Shown here one piece after another: positions 44,550 through 52,243 of a stretch of DNA of 64,000 nt (position 1 is its first letter; every line of letters begins with the position of its first letter). The translations under genes and the position numbers were made by a program. The stretch is from Sulfurovum sp. XGS-02 (lineage in GTDB: Bacteria; Campylobacterota; Campylobacteria; Campylobacterales; Sulfurovaceae), in the NCBI RefSeq assembly GCF_023213175.1, contig NZ_CP093312.1, positions 682,001-746,000 of the forward strand, given 5' to 3'. Under the pieces are notes generated by a model, which did not search any database, was not told the origin of the DNA, and was given only the letters and a program-made list of their open reading frames with translations.

Positions 44550-46283
44550 ATGAACTCAACAAATCAAACCTCTGCAGAGGTAAAGACGCTCGACGATCTT
44601 GCGGCGTTGGCAGACTATTCGCTCATGGATACGCTGAGTGCTGACCCTAAAGCGAGTGCAGACGGTGTGGATCACGATCCACGACAAGTCTTCAGCGGGC
44701 ATTTTGTCCCTGTGAACCCTACGCCGATCGAAAACCCCGTGTACATAGCGCACAGTAAGAACTTTTTTGCTGAACTTGGTTTTAGCGATGCTCTGGCAAC
44801 ATCAGAAGATTTCATGCGGATGTTCTCCGGTGACACCTCACAGCTTCCAGAGACAATGAGTCGACAGGGTTGGGCGACAGGCTATGCACTTTCTATCTAT
44901 GGAACGGAGTACTACGAGCAGTGTCCATTTCGTACGGGTAACGGGTATGGTGACGGTCGTGCCGTATCTATCCTTGAAGCGGTGATCAACGGGAAACGCT
45001 GGGAGATGCAGCTTAAGGGAGGGGGTAGAACTCCTTACTGCCGTGGTGCTGATGGTCGTGCCGTTTTGCGTTCAAGTATTCGTGAGTTTCTGGCACAGGA
45101 GCATATGCATGCTTTGGGTGTGCCGACATCACGCTCTTTGACTCTCTACACCTCAAAAACAGAGACGGTTAAGCGGCCATGGTTTACCAATGGATCCTAC
45201 TCAAGAGACCCTGAAGTGATGATCGATGAGGCTGTTGCTATTACCACACGGGTTGCCCCTTCATTTCTTCGCGTGGGTCAGCTGGAACTTTTCGGCCGCC
45301 GGGCGCGTAAAAATGAGCATCCAAAAGCGATGGAGGAGCTTGAAACCATGGTGTTGCACCTCATAGACCGTGAGTACAGTGAGATTATCGATGCACAGTT
45401 GCCTCTCGTAGAAAAAGTACTTGTACTGGCACGTGAGTTTCAGAAACGACTCACTTCGCTGGTAGCAAACTGGATCCGTGTTGGATACTGCCAGGGGAAT
45501 TTCAACAGCGACAACTGTGCCGCAGGCGGATTTACGCTTGATTACGGTCCGTTTGGGTTTATCGATATGTTCGACCCGAGGTATCAGCCCTGGACAGGTG
45601 GCGGTGTACACTTCTCATTTCTCAACCAGCCTCAGGCTGCCGAACGTAACTTTCATATGTTCTGTCTTGCATTGAAGCCGCTGCTGGAGTCGAATAAGGA
45701 TGCCCTGGATCAGTTGGACGCGATAAGAGGGGGCTTCCCCCAAGTCATGCAGGGGGAAATGATAAAGATGTGGGCTTCCAAGCTTGGACTGCAAACGTTT
45801 AATGCATCGCTCTTCAATGAACTTGTCACGCTGATGGTAGAAACCTCTGTTGACTACACGATCTTCTTTCGCGAGCTCTCTTCGGTACCGGAGGATATCG
45901 CTCCGCTGACCAAAAGCTTTTACGGGGATGCCGTACTCAATGAAAAGATCTTAAAGAGATGGACAGAGTGGCTGGAGAAGTGGAGATCGCTTGTTCAGAC
46001 GACAAACCCTGACGACATCAATGCCACTTCGGCTGAATCCCGTGAAAAGCTCTCACAGCAGATGAAAGCCACGAACCCGAAATACACTCTGAGAGAGTGG
46101 TTTCTTGTCCCTGCCTATAAACAGGCCGCCAAGGGAGACTATACGCTGATCAAAGAGTTGCAAGAAGTGATGACAAACCCGTATGCTGAGCAGTCCAAAG
46201 AGATAGAGGAGAAATACTATAGAGAAAAGCCCTCTGAGTTCTTTGAAATTGCCGGCATATCCCATGTAAGCTGTTCATCGTGA
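44550..46283 (+). CDS. selO: SelO/YdiU protein adenylyltransferase
   Basis: 577 residues, pseudokinase-fold AMPylator. K156 in [18 protein letters not shown] and the glutamate in [20 protein letters not shown], then the metal-binding [22 protein letters not shown] with its DYGPF signature are all visible. The protein ends SCSS with Cys, where selenoprotein SelO has selenocysteine, so it is a cysteine form. In E. coli SelO modifies redox enzymes by AMP transfer and aids oxidative stress response. GC content is higher than neighbours. AAGGAAAATCT precedes the ATG. A GC-rich palindrome follows the stop. Confidence 0.93.
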   Translation: MNSTNQTSAEVKTLDDLAALADYSLMDTLSADPKASADGVDHDPRQVFSGHFVPVNPTPIENPVYIAHSKNFFAELGFSDALATSEDFMRMFSGDTSQLPETMSRQGWATGYALSIYGTEYYEQCPFRTGNGYGDGRAVSILEAVINGKRWEMQLKGGGRTPYCRGADGRAVLRSSIREFLAQEHMHALGVPTSRSLTLYTSKTETVKRPWFTNGSYSRDPEVMIDEAVAITTRVAPSFLRVGQLELFGRRARKNEHPKAMEELETMVLHLIDREYSEIIDAQLPLVEKVLVLAREFQKRLTSLVANWIRVGYCQGNFNSDNCAAGGFTLDYGPFGFIDMFDPRYQPWTGGGVHFSFLNQPQAAERNFHMFCLALKPLLESNKDALDQLDAIRGGFPQVMQGEMIKMWASKLGLQTFNASLFNELVTLMVETSVDYTIFFRELSSVPEDIAPLTKSFYGDAVLNEKILKRWTEWLEKWRSLVQTTNPDDINATSAESREKLSQQMKATNPKYTLREWFLVPAYKQAAKGDYTLIKELQEVMTNPYAEQSKEIEEKYYREKPSEFFEIAGISHVSCSS

Positions 46284-46292
46284 TCTGCTTCG

Positions 46293-46313
46293 TTCCCACG
46301 TTGCACGTGGGAA
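46293..46313. repeat. GC-rich palindrome TTCCCACGT..ACGTGGGAA
   Basis: Nine-base perfect arms with the loop TGC. Palindromes of the GTTCCCACG..CGTGGGAAC type are known to recur as interspersed repeats in many proteobacterial genomes, which is why I call it a repeat rather than a terminator; no T-run follows and only one copy is in the window. Confidence 0.5.
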
Positions 46314-46438
46314 GACATAAAACATAAACTACCAAAAATGCATACTTTACTTGCGTTTTCATCCTGTCATTGTTCATATTCAGTCCTTATTGGCTAATTT
46401 ATATACAATTATTTTAGACCAAGCATGGCTTTTCTGAT

Positions 46439-46444
46439 TATAAT
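46439..46444 (+). promoter_or_regulatory. -10 box five bases before an ATG
   Basis: TATAAT, then five bases (TGCGC), then the ATG at 46450. Transcription would begin at or next to the start codon, giving a leaderless message, as also seen at 25332. Confidence 0.4.
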
Positions 46445-46449
46445 TGCGC

Positions 46450-48069
46450 ATGGATACTTTATTATTAGCAATTTTTGCAACGATCTTCATTGCAACACTA
46501 CTCAACATCATTTTCAAAAAGCAAAATATTTCGCATATTCTCGGGTACATCTTTACAGGTACCATCATCAGTTATCTTTTTGACTTTAATACGCTAAAGA
46601 TTGATTCTTTGGAACTGGTAGGGGAGTTTGGTATCGTCTTTTTGATGTTTACCATCGGTCTTGAACTCAGTTTTGAAAAGATCAAAAAAATGAAAGAGAC
46701 ACTGCTCATCAACGGAGCCTTACAGCTTTTTTTAAGTGTGATTTTCTTTTTCCCTTTGGCTTTTTATGCGTTTAAACTGGATGTGACAAGTTCTATTATC
46801 ATTGCTTTGGCATTCTCTTTATCTTCAACGGCGATCGTGCTTCCGTACTTGAAAGAGTCTAAAGATATCTATACACCATACGGGAAAAAATCGGTCGGTA
46901 TTTTGATCTTTCAAGACATATCGGTCATTCCTATCTTGCTGCTTATCACATTTTTATCTTACGGAGCATCCGGAACAGATGTCTCGATCATGGAGGTCAT
47001 ACTCAAAACGGTGTTGGCACTTGTGTTTATCGTTCTGTTTATCCGCTATGTCGGTGATAAGATCGTTGATACGATACTAAAGTTTGCAGCAAAAACACAA
47101 CTTGAAGAGATCTTTCTCGGGGCTATTTTTACCATTGTGCTGGGTATGGCGGTTTTGATGCACTCCATAGGGTTTACATACTCTCTTGGAGCATTTATAG
47201 CCGGTGTTCTGATCGCAGATACGAAATACGCCATTAAAGTGGAATCGGATATCTTAAGCTATAAAGATCTGCTCTTAAGTGTCTTCTTTTTCAGTGTGGG
47301 GACAAAGATCGACATTGTCTACCTCTTTTCGAACCTTCATCCGGTTGTCTTCATTTTCGCATTGGTCTCCCTGGTAAAAATGGGGGTCATCTATCTGATC
47401 ATCAAGAGAAAGGCAGATACCAATACCTCTATGAAAACAGCGCTTGCCTTGGCGCAGATAGGAGGCTTCTCTTTTGTCGTATTTGATCTGGCTGCGGCCA
47501 ATCATCTGATCACCCACGATATGGCAAATTTTTTATTTTTGGTCACCTTTGTATCGATGATCATCACCCCGTTCGTACTGAACAATATCTATAAACTCTC
47601 GTCTTATTTTGAAAAAGAGTTTTACGAATCTGACGTGATCACCCCGATCGATAAGAAAAACCACATTATTATTGTGGGGTTTGGTACGCTGGGAAGAGCC
47701 GTTGCTAAAGAGCTGTATGCAAGAAACATCGATTTTATTATCATCTCGGACAATTTGCGACATGTCCTGTTGGCAAGAAGAATCAATTTCCTTGCGTATT
47801 TTGGACACTTGAACAAACGTCCCGTTATGGAGTCACTGAAGGTTGAAGAGAGTTGGGGTATTATTATTACGGTGCAGGATGAACATACCAAAGATGTTAT
47901 CAGCCAAGCCGTAACAGAGTACTACAGTGATGCGAACATCATCATAAAAGTCGATACCGATGAAGAGAGACAGCACTTCCAAGTGATGCGGAACATCGGC
48001 TTTGTTGATTCGAACCATGAGCTCTCTTCACGTCTTGTGGAGCTTTCATTAAAGCACCAGAAATCATAA
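46450..48069 (+). CDS. Kef-type cation/proton antiporter with RCK domain
   Basis: 539 residues. CPA2 antiporter: about 12 hydrophobic helices with LGYIFTGTIISYLFDF at the start, FTIGLELSFEKIKKMKE, ALAFSLSSTAIVLPYLKES (the conserved serine-threonine bend), and TYSLGAFIAGVLIADTKY further on. From about 400 an RCK-N domain with IIIVGFGTLGRAVAKEL (Rossmann GxGxxG) and DEERQHFQVMRNIGF closes the protein. There is no RCK-C domain. It exchanges K+ or Na+ for protons; ligand gating through the RCK domain is likely. A TATAAT lies five bases before the ATG with no ribosome site between. Confidence 0.88.
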   Translation: MDTLLLAIFATIFIATLLNIIFKKQNISHILGYIFTGTIISYLFDFNTLKIDSLELVGEFGIVFLMFTIGLELSFEKIKKMKETLLINGALQLFLSVIFFFPLAFYAFKLDVTSSIIIALAFSLSSTAIVLPYLKESKDIYTPYGKKSVGILIFQDISVIPILLLITFLSYGASGTDVSIMEVILKTVLALVFIVLFIRYVGDKIVDTILKFAAKTQLEEIFLGAIFTIVLGMAVLMHSIGFTYSLGAFIAGVLIADTKYAIKVESDILSYKDLLLSVFFFSVGTKIDIVYLFSNLHPVVFIFALVSLVKMGVIYLIIKRKADTNTSMKTALALAQIGGFSFVVFDLAAANHLITHDMANFLFLVTFVSMIITPFVLNNIYKLSSYFEKEFYESDVITPIDKKNHIIIVGFGTLGRAVAKELYARNIDFIIISDNLRHVLLARRINFLAYFGHLNKRPVMESLKVEESWGIIITVQDEHTKDVISQAVTEYYSDANIIIKVDTDEERQHFQVMRNIGFVDSNHELSSRLVELSLKHQKS

Positions 48070-48186
48070 AAACCAAAAGGTATCATCTCTACTACCTATA
48101 CATTTAGCATATGATTTTATGAGATTACAGATAAATTATGCTAGTATCACACAAAATTTGTATGATTTAGTAAAAAAGGACAACAG

Positions 48187-48636
48187 ATGACAAGTGGAAA
48201 AGTATTATCTTTATATATGACTATGCCCGATATGATGCGTTCGGGGCACCGTATGAAGGTGGAAGACATAGAGTGTGACGCAAATGGTATCATAGGAAGC
48301 AGGGACTATGAAAATGACACCGAACGCCCGATGGTGCTTGTTTCAAAAAAGAGTTATGACATCATAGAAGAAGCAGAACTTTTTTTTGAACGTGGCCTTT
48401 TGATGGAAGATATTTATGTAGATGTCGACCTCTATCATCTGAAAAAAGGATCGATCATCGAAATAGGTGATATGATCTTTGAAGTGACCGGAGCATGTGA
48501 AGATTATAGATATCTTTATGCATTTGCCCCTGAGCTTCCTGAACTCATTAAAGGGAACCGTGGTCTTTTTATCACTCCGATAGAGTACGGAAGAATCGAA
48601 GTTGGAGATGAAGTCAACGTGATAAAAGAGGCCTGA
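48187..48636 (+). CDS. MOSC domain protein
   Basis: 149 residues. The YiiM/MOSC pattern is seen in the N-terminal VLSLYMTMPD, the central RPMVLVSKKSYDIIEEAE (where the family has the conserved QVxL strand), then LLMEDIYVDVDLYHLKKGSIIEIGDMIFEVTGACEDYRY with the ENI-like and conserved cysteine segment. MOSC proteins bind the molybdenum cofactor or transfer sulfur from cysteine. No substrate can be named. AAAAAAGGACAAC precedes the ATG. It is followed after one base by a small unknown gene with which it is probably co-transcribed. Confidence 0.75.
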   Translation: MTSGKVLSLYMTMPDMMRSGHRMKVEDIECDANGIIGSRDYENDTERPMVLVSKKSYDIIEEAELFFERGLLMEDIYVDVDLYHLKKGSIIEIGDMIFEVTGACEDYRYLYAFAPELPELIKGNRGLFITPIEYGRIEVGDEVNVIKEA

Positions 48637-48637
48637 T

Positions 48638-49105
48638 ATGAAGAAAATAGGTATCAGTATAGACTACAGCAATATCTGTAAAGATTATAACACTTCGTAT
48701 TTGGATAGAGACAATAAAGACCCGGCAACATCCAAATGTATGAAACAAGTACTTACTTGGACCCAGGGGTTTTTATCTGAGCTGTTAGATCACTTTGGAT
48801 ATCAAATACACCATTTACACTCTTCGACTCCGGTAAAGGTAGAGGATGTCGCCTCTAAAAGATTTCTTTTTTACTCTTTAGAGAAAGAGATCACACTACA
48901 GAGTTATGTCATACAAAAAGCGTATGTGGAGTATGGATCTTTGGTTGCCTGGGAGTTAGAAAGCGAAAAGAGTATACTGATACAAAATGAAGAGGATGGA
49001 GGAGGTATATTTCTCTACTTCAATGAAAACTCCACTGAACATCAATGGATCATCGATAAGCTCAAAACGTTCTCCTTGGATGAAGTTCCCTTTCATGCAA
49101 AATAA
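48638..49105 (+). CDS. Hypothetical protein in MOSC transcription unit
   Basis: 155 residues, cytosolic, alpha/beta. The N-terminus KKIGISIDYSNICKDYNTSY recalls NYN/PIN-like or Maf-like beginnings but no catalytic set is visible. LTWTQGFLSELLDHFGYQIH is an amphipathic helix, and the chain ends with a strand region WIIDKLKTFSLDEVPFHAK. The start is one base after the MOSC gene's stop, so it is translated together with it and could assist in sulfur or molybdenum metabolism. Family unknown. Confidence 0.5.
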   Translation: MKKIGISIDYSNICKDYNTSYLDRDNKDPATSKCMKQVLTWTQGFLSELLDHFGYQIHHLHSSTPVKVEDVASKRFLFYSLEKEITLQSYVIQKAYVEYGSLVAWELESEKSILIQNEEDGGGIFLYFNENSTEHQWIIDKLKTFSLDEVPFHAK

Positions 49106-49354
49106 AAAAGATGAAATGGTGAGATAAGATATTTGTTTATTCGTCATCATCATGCATCTTGATCCCTTCTGTGAAATAATTTGCAGATAATGCTACTTTT
49201 TTAGAGTACTTTCAATCATTTTGGACATACTTCTGGTTTATTATGATACAATTATCTTATGGGATATGGTAGATATTTCTAAGAAAAAAATACTATCATA
49301 TCTTCATGCTTTTCATTGGAAATGAGAAGCTAACTTATTTTAGGAGAAATTGTA

Positions 49355-49795
49355 ATGAGAAATGAAATTAAAGCTAAACTGGAAGAAATCGTAACGCTTA
49401 TGAACGATCCAGAAGAGACTGTATTGGATAAAGAAATTAAAGAAAAACTGGAAAAAATCGTAGCACTTCTAAGTAATCCAGAAGAAGTTGCAACTGAACA
49501 AGAAACTAAAGAGAAACTCGAAGCAGTTGTAGCACTTGTCAATAATGTGATGGTAGATCCGGATATCGATATTGAATACTGTATTCCTGATGTAGCGACA
49601 ACAGCAGAGACTTGTGATATTTCCGGAGACCCTTATATCTTAGTGACTTATGTTGTGAGTGAATATACAAAACCGACACGTAAAATCCGTTTAACACCTA
49701 CATATCTAAACAATACAGCAAAAGCGATAGCTAATTTAGTTACTTTCTCTATTGAACAATTTAAAACAGAGATAGATTCTGTAGAAATGGGTTAA
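49355..49795 (+). CDS. Hypothetical protein with three 23-residue tandem repeats
   Basis: 146 residues. The first half contains three near-repeats: residues 4-26 (EIKAKLEEIVTLMNDPEET), 27-49 (EIKEKLEKIVALLSNPEEV) and 50-72 (ETKEKLEAVVALVNNVMV), a helical repeat at a period of 69 bases. The C-terminal half (IEYCIPDVATTAETCD to TPTYLNNTAKAIANLVT) is unique, with two cysteines. No family recognised. TTAGGAGAAATTGT precedes the ATG with AGGAG eight bases away. A perfect bidirectional hairpin ends the transcript. The gap before it (49106-49354) holds no gene. Confidence 0.6.
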   Translation: MRNEIKAKLEEIVTLMNDPEETVLDKEIKEKLEKIVALLSNPEEVATEQETKEKLEAVVALVNNVMVDPDIDIEYCIPDVATTAETCDISGDPYILVTYVVSEYTKPTRKIRLTPTYLNNTAKAIANLVTFSIEQFKTEIDSVEMG

Positions 49796-49828
49796 AAGAT
49801 ATCTCTTTAAGATTAAGAGATTTCCTAT

Positions 49829-49853
49829 AGGCTAAAAAATTTATTTTTAGCCT
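49829..49853. terminator. Bidirectional terminator between convergent genes
   Basis: AGGCTAAAAA/TTTTTAGCCT stem with loop ATTTA. T-rich flanks exist on both strands, so it can end both the 49355 and the 49867 genes. A second smaller hairpin (ATCTCTT..AAGAGAT) lies just upstream. Confidence 0.7.
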
Positions 49854-49866
49854 CCTACTTCATAAC

Positions 49867-50457
49867 TTACTTAACAATCCCGTGGAATTGTTCATAGACT
49901 CTCTTCACATATTTTGGTTTAAGACCTGTCGTTTTAATCTCTGCGAGCTCTTGCTTGATATGCTCTTGTGTAATGGCAATAAGATTTTCCCATCTTTTAA
50001 CTAAAAAGTTTCTCACATCTGTTTCAAAATCACCGTTATACTCCGGATATGCAGCATTTAATTTTTCTACAACATCACCAAACTCTGTTGCTTTGATCAG
50101 CTCTAACTGTTCTTTAGGATGCGTTTTTTCGACATCTACAAGGTGTGCCCAGCCAGTCTCCACGATGACCTTTAACTCTTGTGCATAATCTCTCTCTTCA
50201 TTCGGAAACTTTTGGACCAATGCTGCAGCGATATCTTTGAGCGTATTGGCATTGACGATCTCCAACTCTTCTTCAAAACCCTTGAGGTTTGCTTCATACT
50301 CTGCTGCATCTTCATACATTTTTGCGATCTCAGCATTTTTGCTGTTGACCTTATCGTTGTTTTTGGGAGCAGTATTATCTCCAGCTGCATCTGCATGCGC
50401 AGCTTTAAGTTCTTCCATTTGTAATTCTAAATAGAGCTTTTCTTTCTTTTCAGCCAT
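49867..50457 (-). CDS. Hypothetical helical protein
   Basis: 196 residues, highly helical and charged, cytosolic. A coiled coil is likely near residues 1-25 (KEKLYLELQMEELKAAHADA) and again at 40-75 (AEIAKMYEDAAEYEANLKGF). Two tryptophans (TGWAHLVD and KRWENLIAI) anchor the C-terminal part. The end LKPKYVKRVYEQFHGIVK is basic. No known family. The divergent region upstream of it (50458-50718) shows no gene. Confidence 0.5.
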   Translation of the reverse strand: MAEKKEKLYLELQMEELKAAHADAAGDNTAPKNNDKVNSKNAEIAKMYEDAAEYEANLKGFEEELEIVNANTLKDIAAALVQKFPNEERDYAQELKVIVETGWAHLVDVEKTHPKEQLELIKATEFGDVVEKLNAAYPEYNGDFETDVRNFLVKRWENLIAITQEHIKQELAEIKTTGLKPKYVKRVYEQFHGIVK

Positions 50458-50718
50458 AGTATCAATACCCCATAATGATTTTTTTGTATTCTAGCATTTG
50501 TTATTTAATTTGTAATTAAACAATGTAATTCAGGTATGAACTCAACATCACTGAAGATAAACGACCCAAAGGAATGGAGGCTTGAAAGGGCTTCAGAGCG
50601 CACTATGCAGCTGTTCAATGATAGTTGTAAAAGCAGGGTAAAGAGTGACAAATAGATCTCTTTAATAAATTGCAGAGAAAAAAATGATAAAATACGCAAA
50701 AAATAAAAGGAAGATATC

Positions 50719-50994
50719 ATGTCCAACAGACTAATTCACAATGAAGATGAATGTAAATATGAATACCATATAGATGACCATATAGCCTATATTACGTATG
50801 ATGATCAAGATGGGAATATGCATTTGACAGAGACCCAAGTACCGGATGCATTAGCAGGTAAAGGTCTTGCCAAGACACTTTTGGAAGATGTACTAGAAGA
50901 GATCAGAAAAGCAAATAAAAAAGCTGTGGCAAAATGCTCATATATCGTAAAATATCAGGAAAAAAACCCAGAAAAAAGTGATCTGTTCGCATAG
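50719..50994 (+). CDS. GNAT-like small N-acetyltransferase (YjdJ-type)
   Basis: 91 residues of the short GNAT subgroup (pfam14542-like). IAYITYDDQDGNMHLTETQV is the strand pair, VPDALAGKGLAKTLLEDVL carries the acetyl-CoA loop (LxGKGLAxxLL), and KKAVAKCSYIVKYQEKNPE is the C-terminal part with the conserved SYIxxYxxxxPE. The substrate of this subgroup is not known. AAAAGGAAGATATC precedes the ATG. A hairpin terminator follows 16 bases beyond its stop. Confidence 0.85.
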   Translation: MSNRLIHNEDECKYEYHIDDHIAYITYDDQDGNMHLTETQVPDALAGKGLAKTLLEDVLEEIRKANKKAVAKCSYIVKYQEKNPEKSDLFA

Positions 50995-51009
50995 ATCTAT
51001 CTTATGAAG

Positions 51010-51034
51010 AGGTTTAAAGAGATTTAGACCTTTT
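51010..51034 (+). terminator. Intrinsic terminator after the GNAT gene
   Basis: AGGTTTAAA/TTTAGACCT stem (one G-T pair), loop GAGA, followed by TTTCCC. Confidence 0.6.
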
Positions 51035-51145
51035 CCCTGCCATAATTTCATAGATCTGATATGATCAACCACTACCACACTCAAATCTTTCTATAACCTT
51101 TTCTGTTACCTCATACTAAAAGATAAATTGCATACTATAAATATA

Positions 51146-51247
51146 ATGAGAAACGCATCACCATTAAAAGATACAGGTATTTTTATTTGCTTTATTGTAT
51201 TTATGACTTTGATGACTTTTTCCTATGATTTATGCAACATTTGGTAA
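51146..51247 (+). CDS. 33-codon hydrophobic ORF, possibly truncated
   Basis: MRNASPLKDTGIFICFIVFM is followed by TLMTFSYDLCNIW and a TAA. One hydrophobic helix (about residues 11-25). The ATG follows CTATAAATATA, which contains a -10-like box but no ribosome site. The frame's last codons lie inside the first unit of the direct repeat at 51233, which suggests that insertion of a foreign end truncated a longer membrane-protein gene. Could also be a spurious frame. The 50995-51517 gap contains this ORF, the paired repeats and two palindromes. Confidence 0.3.
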   Translation: MRNASPLKDTGIFICFIVFMTLMTFSYDLCNIW

Positions 51248-51286
51248 CGATTTGACCGATATCTGCAACATTTAGTAACGATTTGA
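51233..51286 (+). repeat. Two direct repeats of 23 bases, period 31
   Basis: TGCAACATTTGGTAACGATT at 51233 and TGCAACATTTAGTAACGATT at 51264, both continuing TGA, with one mismatch. The first is followed by CCGATATC. Paired direct repeats of this type occur at the ends of IS21-family elements as transposase sites, or they could be operator sites. No transposase gene is near. Confidence 0.65.
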
Positions 51287-51361
51287 GATAAGTATACCGT
51301 TTAAAAGGGGTCTTGTCTTCTATATTTAAATTATATTCGATACTATTAGACACAAATTCAT

Positions 51362-51408
51362 GTTTCTCAAAGATTGAAGGTGCCTAATGTACTTTCTATT
51401 TGAGAAAC
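51362..51408. promoter_or_regulatory. Widely spaced inverted repeat GTTTCTCAAA/TTTGAGAAAC
   Basis: Exact ten-base arms separated by 27 bases, about 110 bases upstream of the oxidoreductase operon. The arms are long enough to form a cruciform or to bind a dimeric regulator at two half sites. Confidence 0.4.
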
Positions 51409-51467
51409 TTTATATCTACTGATAATGAATTTTAAATGTTTAATACACTGGAATTTAAAAATGTTTT

Positions 51468-51485
51468 AATACACTTTAGTGTATT
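51468..51485. promoter_or_regulatory. Operator-like palindrome AATACACTTTAGTGTATT
   Basis: A perfect 18-base palindrome (eight-base arms, TT centre) 32 bases before the start codon of the first oxidoreductase gene. A related half site (TTTAATACACT) lies 32 bases upstream at 51440. The T run after it (TTTTT) would also allow a weak terminator, but its position directly upstream of the operon fits an operator better. Confidence 0.5.
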
Positions 51486-51517
51486 TTTCGAAACTTCATA
51501 CATATAAGGAGTCAACT

Positions 51518-52231
51518 ATGACGAAAATCGTAACAGAAGGTCCTGCTGGGTATATGCCACAGTCAGCACCGGCAATGGGGGTAGAGCTTCCAAAAGAGGG
51601 TGAAGCTCTACTTTATGGTAATGTTGTCACGCCTGAAGAGGCAATGAGAGATGCTGCTAGAGCATTACTCACAAGAGACAACCCAACAATCTTCCCTGGT
51701 CCACAAGTTTTATGGGACTGGAAAGATGACGTTGCGGAAAAAGCTGCAGCAATTTTAGATCTTGCATCTGAAATTCCAAACTGTAAAATTATTCCAATGC
51801 CAGATTACAGACCAAAATATCCAAAAATTGATGTTAAGGCTGAAATCAATCCAAATCACCCAAATCTAACAATCTTAGATAACAGAATCAAAGCTTGTAT
51901 TTTTGTTGGTGTGCATTGTCACTATGCTAACCTTTCACTTAGAATGATTCGTGCTGGTACTGATTGTTATACTACAGCATTATGTGCTTATATGGGACAT
52001 GAAGAAGCTATGGCATCAATTAGAGATCTCCATGCATCAGACATTCAAAAGTTCAAAGAGATCGTAATTGAAGAGAGAAATAAATTAGGTATTGAGTGGG
52101 AAACTACTTTACCACCTGAAAATCCATCTTTAGAAGAAGAAGAGTTTACTACATTATCACCGGCTGATTATGGCGAGTACAGAAGTCTCATCATGACTAA
52201 AAAAGGTGAGCACGTTACTGACGTCGAATAA
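51518..52231 (+). CDS. 2-oxoacid oxidoreductase fifth subunit (annotated as CO dehydrogenase beta-like)
   Basis: 237 residues, first gene of the oxidoreductase operon. The protein is like the fifth (E) subunit of pyruvate/2-oxoglutarate:ferredoxin oxidoreductases of Hydrogenobacter, a family often named after the CO dehydrogenase beta or epsilon subunit. Visible blocks are LLYGNVVTPEEAMRDAARAL, IFPGPQVLWDWKDDVAEKAA, and IKACIFVGVHCHYANLSLRM with RAGTDCYTTALCAYMGH. It has no cofactor motif of its own and is thought to stabilise the complex. The start (ATG 51518) follows AAGGAGTCAACT; the longer frame from 51479 overlaps the palindrome. Confidence 0.75.
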   Translation: MTKIVTEGPAGYMPQSAPAMGVELPKEGEALLYGNVVTPEEAMRDAARALLTRDNPTIFPGPQVLWDWKDDVAEKAAAILDLASEIPNCKIIPMPDYRPKYPKIDVKAEINPNHPNLTILDNRIKACIFVGVHCHYANLSLRMIRAGTDCYTTALCAYMGHEEAMASIRDLHASDIQKFKEIVIEERNKLGIEWETTLPPENPSLEEEEFTTLSPADYGEYRSLIMTKKGEHVTDVE

Positions 52232-52243
52232 AGGAGAGAATCA

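Noticed and set aside
46262-46283. Possible selenocysteine site in SelO
   Set aside because: The C-terminus reads SCSS with an ordinary TGT/TGC cysteine codon; there is no in-frame TGA before the stop and no SECIS-like hairpin, so it is the cysteine form.
51233-51286. CRISPR-like repeats
   Set aside because: Only two copies with an 8-base spacer and no cas genes; spacing and copy number do not fit a CRISPR array.
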